This document shows positions 16,288 through 23,376 of a stretch of 41,653 bases of DNA, in pieces. The first letter of the stretch is position 1. Every line of letters begins with the position of its first letter. Origin of the DNA: a virus; the IMG/VR virus record IMGVR_UViG_3300007351_000589, positions 1-41,653 of that record. One strand, 5' to 3'. The position numbers and the translations under genes are program-made. The notes below the pieces were generated by a model, which did not search any database, was not told where the DNA came from, and was given only the letters and a program-made list of their open reading frames with translations.

Positions 16288-18425
16288 TGGCTGACGAATC
16301 GTTGGAAGCGGCTCGAGCTCGTTATGAAGCCGCCCTGGAAAAAAACCAGGCCCTGAAGGTCGAAGGCAATCTCTACACGGGGATGTTCTCCGCCACCAGG
16401 GGCGCGGTGCCGTTCGGCTATAAAATCGTGCCCAAAGGCGAGATGGAAGAGACCTTCCCGATTGCCGATGCGGTCGGTTCGCTAGCGGGCATGGTCGGCC
16501 AGGGGTGGGCCACCGGCAAGCTGCTGGACCTGGGCGCGGAAGCTCAAAGCCTGGGCAAAGTGGGCCAGTTTCTGCGCAACTCGCGCCTGGGGCATGGGTT
16601 GCTTTACGCGGCGGGCGGCGCTGCCGAGGGGGTCATGCAGACTGGCGAACCGCTAGACGTTGCTCTGGGCGCGGGGATCGGCGGCGCGGTGGGTGTGCTT
16701 GGTAAGGCATACCAGCTTCGCAAGGTCGCAAAAGCTGCCAAGCAAGGATCAGGTGAATCGGTTAGCACGATCCGAGGCCGGGTGCGCGGCTGGATGGGAA
16801 GAAGCGCCAAACCATCGGCTGTTCCCGAGCGCCAAGTCTATGTCGAGACCGCGCCGGATGGCACGACGGTGGTGCAGGCGGGCGGCACCCAGCACGTCAT
16901 TCCACCGAACCCGATGAAGCTGGACGAACCGGAACTGCTCTTCCTGGGCCTGGATGAAACGCCACCGGAGACGCCTCCGGCGGTCGAAATGCCTGCGCCG
17001 ATGGATGAACCGCCGAAGGTGGAAGAACCACCGGCACCGGTAACTCCTCCGCCTGAGCAGCCCACACAGGGACAGTCTGCCATAGCGCAGCGTGTTGAGC
17101 AAGCTCAGGCGAATCTGGGCGAGGGCATCAACGCCATCCCCGGCAACCCGGCGCAGATCATTGTCAAGCAGGGCGACCAAACCAGGGAGATCGCTTCGGA
17201 ATACCAGCTCGTGGACATCCACGAGCTGCAAGCATCCCATGATCCCATGACCTTCAAGAAGAACGAGGCTTATCCCGCTGACATCCAGGAACGCAGCTAT
17301 CACTCTGACAAGGCGGCGCAAGCCAAGGTCATCAAACACGCCGACCCGTCCGAGTTCAAGCCGGGCTTCTGGGTGACGGATAATCCGGATCTGACCAACG
17401 GACCTCCGGCCGTGGATAAGTTCGGGATCGTCCTGGGCGGGAACAGCCGCGTCATGTCGCTGTCCCGCGTGTACGAATCCGGCAATGGGGATCTCTACCG
17501 CAGCTTTCTGAAGGCCAACGCGGACCGGTTTGGTTTCAGTTCCGAGCTGGTGGACAAGGTTGAGCGCCCCATCCTGGTGCGCCGGGTCGAAGTCGAGCCC
17601 AAGGATTACGTGAAGTTCGTCCATGACTTCAACAAGGCTCCAACCCAGCGGCTTAGCACGGCGGACCAGGCGATTGCCCTGGGCAAGCAGATTGACGCTC
17701 CGGTGGTGGACGTGCTGGCCGAGCATCTGCACGACGAAGAGACTCTGCGCAAGTTCTTCGACCAGGATCGCAGCATCCACTTCGTGCGCAAGCTGCAAGA
17801 GCGGGGGATCATCAATACCGAGAATTATGCGACGCTGGTGGACCCGATCACGGAGAAGCTGTCGTCGGAGGGGAAAAGCCTGATCGAGCAGGCGTTGTTG
17901 GGCCGGGTCATCATCAACCCCGACATCCTGACTCACACGCCGGGCAAATTTAAGGAGAAGATCGTGCGGGCGCTGCCGGGCATCCTTCGGGCCATGCACG
18001 CGAACGACCTCAAGGGGCTGCCGGATAGCCTGCCCGAGGCGCTGACCGCTGCCGTGACCCGCCGCGTCTGGGGCAAGGTGGGTCAGACGCTGATGTTTCA
18101 GCCGGAAGTGTCCCCCTTGGGCGAGTTCCTATTCCGCTTCATCGAAAGCCACAAGCCCACCGAAGTGCGCGAGGCGTTCGAGCGGTACGCGCACCTGGTC
18201 GAAAACCAGAGCGCCACTCCGACAGCGGGCTTGAACTTCCTGGACGAACTCGAACACAAGGATGCCTTCGAGGTGGCTTTCGGCATCAAGCGTACGGACC
18301 TGGAGCAGTACATCCAGGATAACCCGGAAAGCATTCTCATCCAATCGGCCAAGAAGAACGTGGCGAACAAGGCCAAAGCCGGACGCACGCTGAAGAGCGG
18401 TGGCCGGAGAAAGAAAGCGGCGTAA
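16287..18425 (+). CDS. Large ejection/polyvalent protein with ParB/DdrB-like domain
   Basis: The product is 712 residues from ATG 16287 (TGATG overlap; 16281 is the alternative). Residues of about 50-150 are Gly/Ala-rich and hydrophobic, then a proline-rich linker (about 225-260) leads to a domain at about 295-440. That domain opens with VDIHELQASHDP and contains GGNSRVMSL at 384-392, with PILVRRV and a later NKAPTQRLSTADQA. This matches the ParB/DdrB-like domain of phage and plasmid 'polyvalent' proteins, which are delivered with the DNA into a new host. The usual GNGR motif reads GNSR here. The helical C-terminal part is uncharacterised. Position among ejection proteins implies packaging in the virion. 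Whether it binds or cleaves DNA is unknown. Confidence 0.68.
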   Translation: MADESLEAARARYEAALEKNQALKVEGNLYTGMFSATRGAVPFGYKIVPKGEMEETFPIADAVGSLAGMVGQGWATGKLLDLGAEAQSLGKVGQFLRNSRLGHGLLYAAGGAAEGVMQTGEPLDVALGAGIGGAVGVLGKAYQLRKVAKAAKQGSGESVSTIRGRVRGWMGRSAKPSAVPERQVYVETAPDGTTVVQAGGTQHVIPPNPMKLDEPELLFLGLDETPPETPPAVEMPAPMDEPPKVEEPPAPVTPPPEQPTQGQSAIAQRVEQAQANLGEGINAIPGNPAQIIVKQGDQTREIASEYQLVDIHELQASHDPMTFKKNEAYPADIQERSYHSDKAAQAKVIKHADPSEFKPGFWVTDNPDLTNGPPAVDKFGIVLGGNSRVMSLSRVYESGNGDLYRSFLKANADRFGFSSELVDKVERPILVRRVEVEPKDYVKFVHDFNKAPTQRLSTADQAIALGKQIDAPVVDVLAEHLHDEETLRKFFDQDRSIHFVRKLQERGIINTENYATLVDPITEKLSSEGKSLIEQALLGRVIINPDILTHTPGKFKEKIVRALPGILRAMHANDLKGLPDSLPEALTAAVTRRVWGKVGQTLMFQPEVSPLGEFLFRFIESHKPTEVREAFERYAHLVENQSATPTAGLNFLDELEHKDAFEVAFGIKRTDLEQYIQDNPESILIQSAKKNVANKAKAGRTLKSGGRRKKAA

Positions 18426-18428
18426 GCC

Positions 18429-20642
18429 ATGCCTTCCTTCGAGCCGATGTTAACCGCCTTACGGCGCGTAGGGGACGCCCTGGCCACCTCCGAAGCGATT
18501 GGCCCGGCCAGGAATCTCCTGCGCGAGACCGAGGGCGGGCGGATCTTCGAGAAGAGCCTGGAGATCATCCAGCCGCGCGCCCTGCGCTACACCGGCACGG
18601 CGGAGAAGGCCCTGGAAGAAGCGGGGGTGTACAAGCCGTCGCTGACGGGTGGCCTGAAGATGGCGCTGTCGCAAGCGGACGGCGAAGAGCTGCGGATGGC
18701 CCTGGACAAGGGGATGCACTACGCCGGGGAAAGGATTCGGCCCATCGCTGAGAAGGTGCGGGCGGTGCTGGACCAGTCCTACAACGAGCTGGTCAAGCGC
18801 GGCGTCATGGTGCGCGAGGACGTGCTGGAAGCGGATCAGTACGGCCAGCTTGCCAAGAAAGTCCGTTACCGGCCCATCGAAAAGCTGGAGAACTACTTCC
18901 CCCACCGCGAACATCCGGAGATCCTGGAAGCCTGGTACTCCGATGGCGAGCAGGTCTTCAAGGACGCCATCGAATGGACCCGCGCCGGCGACGTGACCAA
19001 GCTGCGCAAGGGCAGTCTGCCGGAAACGGTGGACTTGGGGATTCTCGACCAGTTAACCAAGAACCGCATGGCCAGGGGGAGCTTCAACAAGTGGACCTTG
19101 GAGGCCATTGACGAGCTGATGCAGCGCGACGACATCAGCGCGGGCGAGGCCATGCTAAGGCTGCGCAACCGGTCGGGTGGGCAGTTCTTCAACCCCACGT
19201 CATCGTTCAACCGGGCGCGGCGGCTGAACCTGTCTGATAAATTCTACCTGCAAGATCCGGGGCAGGTGCTGGAGCTCTATTTCCGGGCCTGGGGCAAGCG
19301 CATGGCGGAAGCGGAGGTCTGGGGCGGGCGGATGCAGCGCTGGACGCAGATGCTGAAGATGGCTCAGGATGAAAGCCCGGACGCCGCCAAGCACATCGTG
19401 AAGATGACCCACTACATCACCGGCGAAGCAGAATTCAAGGACATTCCCAAAGCCTGGAAGACTCTGACCCGCGCTTTCACCGAATTCGAGGTGGGCACCA
19501 AGATCGGGCTGGGCCTGGCCACTCTGCCTAACTTCACGCAACCGCTGATCTCGATCATCCCCAAGGCCGGCGTGATGCGCACCCTGCGCGGCGCGGCGTT
19601 CCTGTTCACCCCGGAAGGCCGCAACATGATTCGCAAGACGGGGGTCTTGAGCCGCCAGCATATCGCCATTAGCGCCCTGGCCGGGGATCCGGGGGATTGG
19701 GTCAAGCACGGGGGGCTGATCCGGTGGCTGTACTCGCATTCCGCCGGTGCTCAGAACCCCGGCATGAAGCTCTTCAACGCCGTCAACCAGGGCTTGAACA
19801 CTATCTCTGCCGCCACGGGCGAAGTCTATATCCGCGATTTGATGGACATAGCCAGAAAGCCGAAGATGTACACAGTGGCCAGCAGGACCTTCGACCGGCA
19901 AGGCTGGGCGGTCGAGCAACTCAAAGAATTGGGCATTGACGCGGCCAAGCCGCTGAAGGATGCCGAGCGCCTGGAGGGGATCTACCGCTTCGTGACCAAC
20001 TCGCAGCTCCAGAAGAACATCCTGGCCGAGCCGATCCTGATGAACGACCCCAAGTACCGCTTCTTCTACCTGTTTAAGCGGTTTGGGTACAAGCAGGCCC
20101 TGTACGTCAAGGATCAGTTGATTCGAGGGGAAGTCAGCCGGGGCAATGTGCTTCCGCTATTGCGGCTGGCGGCGGGCGGGCTGGTGGGCGGCGACCTGGT
20201 GATTCGCGCCAAGCGCATGATCCAGACACAAGCCTTCGGCGCGCCGGACCGGTGGTCGGACGAGGACAGGTCCTGGTTCCTTAGCACGCTGGACCGGCTG
20301 GCCAACGTGGGCGCGATGGGCATGATGACCGACCTGGCGCGAATGAAAGATGCGGATTACAAGAAGGCGCTGGAGTACCTGGTGCGCAACGGCTACTGGC
20401 AGGTGACGCCGGTGGTCTTCACGGAAACCTTCGGGGAGATCGGCAGCCAGACGCGCCGGGGCTGGCCGGAACTGGCGGCTCAACTGCTGGGCAGCGCGGG
20501 GGACGCGGAGAAAGCCAAGGGCGTGCTGCACAAGATGAACGCCAACGCCACCACCTTCGGGGGATACTACGAGGCGCGGCGTAGGGGACAGATCGAACGG
20601 CAGAAGACCTTCAAGAGGATGATGAAAAAAGGATGGGGGTAG
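18429..20642 (+). CDS. Largest ejection-type protein
   Basis: This 737-residue product is mainly helical and basic at the end (RQKTFKRMMKKGWG). It includes ENYFPHRE near residue 155, a hydrophobic Gly-rich stretch near 355-385 (GTKIGLGLATLPNFTQPLI) and another near 575-590 (AAGGLVGGDLVI), which could insert into membranes after ejection. Its overall style resembles the 'large polyvalent protein-associated' regions of podovirus and conjugative-element proteins, though I cannot assign a specific domain. It follows the ParB/DdrB-like protein by three bases. By place and size it corresponds to the largest internal virion protein of T7-like and P22-like phages. No lytic transglycosylase Glu motif or RNA polymerase motif was recognised. 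Confidence 0.58.
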   Translation: MPSFEPMLTALRRVGDALATSEAIGPARNLLRETEGGRIFEKSLEIIQPRALRYTGTAEKALEEAGVYKPSLTGGLKMALSQADGEELRMALDKGMHYAGERIRPIAEKVRAVLDQSYNELVKRGVMVREDVLEADQYGQLAKKVRYRPIEKLENYFPHREHPEILEAWYSDGEQVFKDAIEWTRAGDVTKLRKGSLPETVDLGILDQLTKNRMARGSFNKWTLEAIDELMQRDDISAGEAMLRLRNRSGGQFFNPTSSFNRARRLNLSDKFYLQDPGQVLELYFRAWGKRMAEAEVWGGRMQRWTQMLKMAQDESPDAAKHIVKMTHYITGEAEFKDIPKAWKTLTRAFTEFEVGTKIGLGLATLPNFTQPLISIIPKAGVMRTLRGAAFLFTPEGRNMIRKTGVLSRQHIAISALAGDPGDWVKHGGLIRWLYSHSAGAQNPGMKLFNAVNQGLNTISAATGEVYIRDLMDIARKPKMYTVASRTFDRQGWAVEQLKELGIDAAKPLKDAERLEGIYRFVTNSQLQKNILAEPILMNDPKYRFFYLFKRFGYKQALYVKDQLIRGEVSRGNVLPLLRLAAGGLVGGDLVIRAKRMIQTQAFGAPDRWSDEDRSWFLSTLDRLANVGAMGMMTDLARMKDADYKKALEYLVRNGYWQVTPVVFTETFGEIGSQTRRGWPELAAQLLGSAGDAEKAKGVLHKMNANATTFGGYYEARRRGQIERQKTFKRMMKKGWG

Positions 20643-20644
20643 GA

Positions 20645-21157
20645 ATGAAAAGATGGATAATCGGGCTGGTGATTCTGGCGCTGATACCGTGCGTGACTTC
20701 GGGGGAAGATTACGTCCTGGTGACCAGGAAGAGCGTCACCCTGGGCAAGCTGGCCGCAGCGGGGACGGCCCAGCGCCAGGTGTGCCTGTATCCCCCCAAG
20801 CCGCGCGGGATGTCGCTTTCCCGCCTGGACGTCTATGTGGATTCCCTGGCGGGGCGGTGCGATTCGGTCAAGATCGAATACCGCGAGATCTACGGCGCGG
20901 ACAGCTCGAAGGTGTACCGCAGCTACGACGGGGAACCGATGGACTGGTCCCCTCTGAAGATCTACGACGGGCCTGCGGGGGCGCTGCATGACGCGGATTA
21001 CGGCTGGACGCTGCACCACGCCTGCCTCTATCCCTGCCTGCTGCCGATGGACGGCTACATCTGGGATGGCATCGTACTGAAGGCATCCCACGTGGACAGC
21101 ACGGCCACGCCGGGCGATTCGCTGCGGCTGACGTTTCTTTTCTACTGGCAAAAGTGA
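20645..21157 (+). CDS. Exported protein of unknown function
   Basis: The 170-residue product begins with a clear Sec signal peptide (MKRWIIGLVILALIPCVTSG) with cleavage likely near residues 18-20. The mature part is beta-rich with four or more cysteines (CLYPPK, RCDS, HACLYPC), which could form disulfides outside the cytoplasm. I recognise no family. The frame opens at 20633, overlapping the previous gene, but the ATG at 20645 starts exactly at the signal sequence. It is followed after nine bases by another exported protein. Export is unusual for virion proteins; it may be a surface or periplasmic lysogeny/lysis protein, or an adhesin partner. Function unknown. Confidence 0.62.
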   Translation: MKRWIIGLVILALIPCVTSGEDYVLVTRKSVTLGKLAAAGTAQRQVCLYPPKPRGMSLSRLDVYVDSLAGRCDSVKIEYREIYGADSSKVYRSYDGEPMDWSPLKIYDGPAGALHDADYGWTLHHACLYPCLLPMDGYIWDGIVLKASHVDSTATPGDSLRLTFLFYWQK

Positions 21158-21166
21158 GGTGAATCC

Positions 21167-22102
21167 ATGAAGAAGGCGCTGATTCTTTTACTGGCGGTGG
21201 TCATCTGGGCGGGGACTGCCTGCGGGTACGAAATGATCGCTCCGGTGTTACCCTATGGCGGGGTGGCACCGCACCAGGCCGAGGTGAAGGTCTATTCCAC
21301 GCCGGGCACCTACACCTGGCGCAAGCCACCGTGGGCCAATACGGTGTACGTGGTGTGCGTCGGCGGGGGATCGGGCCGCAAGGGGGCTACGGGGTCGGTG
21401 CGCTGCGGCGGCGGGGGCGGCGGAGGCGCGGGGATGTCCATGCTGACCTACCCGGCTTCCATACTGAACGCCACGGAAACCGTTGTCGTGGGCGCGGGCG
21501 GCGAGGGCGCGGCGGCGCAGACGGCCAATGACGCGGACGGGGTGACGGCGGGGCACGGCGGACCCAGCTCGTTCGGCGACTGGCTTTCCGGGGGTCGCGG
21601 GTTGCGCGGATCGGGTGGCACCGCCAACAGCGGAACCGGGGGCACGCAAGGGTACACCATGTTCTCCGGTGGCGGGGGAGCCAGCGCCAGCACCTCGGGC
21701 GGGGCGGGGAACGCGGGATCGTCCGCCGGGGCCAGCGCAGGCGGCGGCGGATCAGGCGGCGGGATCACTTCCGGCAACACGCATTCTGCCGGGGGCCAGG
21801 GCGGATACACCGGGGGCGCTCATGCGCTGTTTTATACTACCTACGCCGGCGGCACGGGAGGCACAGCCGGAGGCGGGAACGGCGCGGATGCCTTAAGCCC
21901 ACCCACCGGCCAGGGGATCGGCAGCGGGGGCGGCGGAGGCGGAGGGTCGAGAGCATCAGACGGCAACGGCGGCAACGGGGGTAACGGCGGGTATCCCGGC
22001 GGGGGCGGCGGGGGAGGCGGCGCGGCCACCAACGACCAGGGTAACAGCGGCAGGGGCGGCAACGGCGGGGGCGGCTTGGTCATCGTGATTTCCATCTGGT
22101 AA
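21167..22102 (+). CDS. Glycine-rich adhesin-like protein with signal peptide
   Basis: The 311-residue product starts with a signal sequence (MKKALILLLAVVIWAGTACG), possibly but not canonically a lipoprotein signal. Next comes a segment (YSTPGTYTWRKPPWANTVYVVCVGGG) with the pattern of glycine-rich domains in phage tail-tip and fibre proteins. More than 200 residues then follow in runs of Gly with Ala, Ser, Asn and Thr. Such runs can form packed polyglycine II helices, as in T-even-like gp38 adhesins, where loops between them bind receptors. The gene lies between ejection proteins and lysis genes, where fibre genes often sit. A signal peptide on a tail adhesin is not expected, so it may instead act on the lysogen surface. 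Confidence 0.65.
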   Translation: MKKALILLLAVVIWAGTACGYEMIAPVLPYGGVAPHQAEVKVYSTPGTYTWRKPPWANTVYVVCVGGGSGRKGATGSVRCGGGGGGGAGMSMLTYPASILNATETVVVGAGGEGAAAQTANDADGVTAGHGGPSSFGDWLSGGRGLRGSGGTANSGTGGTQGYTMFSGGGGASASTSGGAGNAGSSAGASAGGGGSGGGITSGNTHSAGGQGGYTGGAHALFYTTYAGGTGGTAGGGNGADALSPPTGQGIGSGGGGGGGSRASDGNGGNGGNGGYPGGGGGGGGAATNDQGNSGRGGNGGGGLVIVISIW

Positions 22103-22113
22103 GGGGGGCTTAG

Positions 22114-22383
22114 ATGACCCATGAATGCAGGCAGCCGTGCCCCTACGAGAGCGACATCAAGGACATCAAGGCGGACACGTCGGAGATCCTGAAGGTCCTG
22201 AATGGGGTCAACGGGGACAAGGGCATCAAGACGCGGCTGGCGGTGATGGAAGCCTGGATGGTCGAGCAGAAGAACAGCCGCGACCGCTGGGCCAGGGCGC
22301 TGACTGTGGCCGCGGTGGGCTTCGGGGTGACAGTGATCGTGGCGGTGTTCATCGCCGCTGCGAGCGGGATAATCAAGCTGTAA
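22114..22383 (+). CDS. Small membrane-anchored protein, XhlA-like or holin-like
   Basis: The 89-residue product has an N-terminal Cys pair (CRQPC), a helical coiled-coil region (about residues 12-50) and one C-terminal TM segment (about 63-86). It ends a few residues later. This layout matches haemolysin XhlA-like and other accessory lysis proteins in phages. It precedes a holin candidate and a peptidase gene, so a role in lysis timing or membrane targeting is likely. A G-rich ribosome-binding site (GGGGGG) lies upstream. A minor virion role cannot be excluded. Confidence 0.6.
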   Translation: MTHECRQPCPYESDIKDIKADTSEILKVLNGVNGDKGIKTRLAVMEAWMVEQKNSRDRWARALTVAAVGFGVTVIVAVFIAAASGIIKL

Positions 22384-22389
22384 AGCGAA

Positions 22390-22451
22390 GCCCCGATGGT
22401 GCAGCCTGCCACCGGGGCCTGTATAGACACTGGCATCCGGGAGGCATGCCA
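22390..22451. other. Two hairpins in the lysis-gene intergenic gap
   Basis: GCCCCG (22390-22395) pairs with CGGGGC (22413-22418), extended inward by TGG/CCA. TGGCAT (22431-22436) pairs with ATGCCA (22446-22451). No T-tract follows either. They may modulate expression of the holin candidate or protect RNA ends. No gene was seen in this gap. Confidence 0.45.
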
Positions 22452-22510
22452 GGGACACTATCAATATAAGACAGAACACTCCGAAATCCAAGAAAAAACG
22501 GGTGACAATC

Positions 22511-22786
22511 ATGACCATTCTCAAAAAAGCGAAAATGGCCTGGGAGGCACTCAGGTCGTTCAAAAAGGCGAAAAAGGAGGCAAAGGTGACCAAGAAGAAC
22601 CTGGAGAGCATGACCGTCTGGGGGTTGATCATCATGGCCCTGTCCACCCTGAAGGAGCACTTCGGCTGGACCATCACCGAATCCCAGATCGAGACCGCCA
22701 TCACCTTCATCGTGTGGATCGTCGGCCTGGTGACGGCGTACTTCGGTCGCAAGCGTGCGGATAAGCCGTTGCAGGGAGTCATCTGA
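22511..22786 (+). CDS. Putative holin
   Basis: The 91-residue product starts with a basic helix (KKAKMAWEALRSFKKAKKEAK), then two hydrophobic segments (about residues 37-48 and 60-78) separated by a short HFGWTITESQIE loop, and ends with a basic GRKRADKPL tail. The segment order VWGLIIMALSTL...IVGLVTAYFGRKRA is typical of small phage holins. Holins make inner-membrane lesions that release or activate the endolysin. The ATG at 22511 is preferred over a GTG at 22502. It precedes the peptidase gene by about 60 bases. Confidence 0.65.
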   Translation: MTILKKAKMAWEALRSFKKAKKEAKVTKKNLESMTVWGLIIMALSTLKEHFGWTITESQIETAITFIVWIVGLVTAYFGRKRADKPLQGVI

Positions 22787-22849
22787 CCAATGGGGGGAGG
22801 CGGTCCGGATTCGTCCGGGCTGCCTTCCCAAGCATGAAAGGAACGGAGA

Positions 22850-23233
22850 ATGCCGGCTATTTCCTTCAAGACTCAACGAGTGCGGGAAGAATGGGAGAAA
22901 GGGCAACTGGATTCCCGGCTAAAGACAGTAGTGCGTGACCTGGGGCTGGAGATGGGCGGGGTCCGGATCACGATGATCGTGCGCCGGGATGACGAGATCG
23001 CCGCCTATGTGAAGGTCGGGGGATCACCCACCACGAAGCACCGGCTGGTCAACGGCCGCGCCCAGGCGGTGGACCTTACGCCTCCGCTGGATGCCCCGGA
23101 TAAGGACGCCTGGTACATCCGGGCGAAGGAATACCTAGATGGCCACTACCGGGGGCTGAAGGTCATAATCAAGCCGCATGGGACGGGGAGGCATTTGCAT
23201 GGGGAGATTGCGAGCGAAGTTGTTGTAATTTAA
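22850..23233 (+). CDS. Putative endolysin, M15-like (VanY/D-Ala-D-Ala carboxypeptidase-type) peptidase
   Basis: The 127-residue product carries a pattern like the zinc site of M15 peptidases: H64 in TTKHRL, then GRAQAVDL with Asp75, and later GRHLHGEI with His117 (or His115) as third ligand. M15 phage lysins cleave peptidoglycan peptide bonds. It is shorter than many full lysins and has no visible signal peptide or cell-wall-binding repeat, so it would need the upstream holin for access. GGAACGGAGA precedes the start. It is the last gene of the late module, followed by a terminator. An alternative is a related non-lytic phage protein with a partial M15 fold. Confidence 0.6.
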   Translation: MPAISFKTQRVREEWEKGQLDSRLKTVVRDLGLEMGGVRITMIVRRDDEIAAYVKVGGSPTTKHRLVNGRAQAVDLTPPLDAPDKDAWYIRAKEYLDGHYRGLKVIIKPHGTGRHLHGEIASEVVVI

Positions 23234-23268
23234 ACTAAAAGATAAATACCCACGAAAAATGCGCACAC

Positions 23269-23299
23269 GCCGAGCAAAACGCTTGGCGTTTCTGTTTTC
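23269..23299 (+). terminator. Rho-independent terminator of the late operon
   Basis: CGCCGAGC (23269-23276) pairs with GCTTGGCG (23282-23289) with one G-U pair and an AAAAC-type loop, followed by TTTCTGTTTT. It separates the structural and lysis genes from the restriction-modification cassette. Confidence 0.75.
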
Positions 23300-23312
23300 A
23301 CGAGAAATGTCT

Positions 23313-23341
23313 TGACATTGCGGGTATTTTCCTGTAAATTT
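23313..23341 (+). promoter_or_regulatory. Sigma70-type promoter of the restriction-modification cassette
   Basis: TTGACA (23313-23318) is a perfect -35 hexamer. After a 17-base spacer, TAAATT (23336-23341) is a weak -10 matching four of six positions. Initiation near 23348 leaves a leader of about 29 bases before the hsdR ATG at 23377. With the terminator just upstream, the cassette is an independent transcription unit. Confidence 0.65.
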
Positions 23342-23376
23342 GGAAATGGATTCAAGGCAATTTTAGTAGGCGATCC

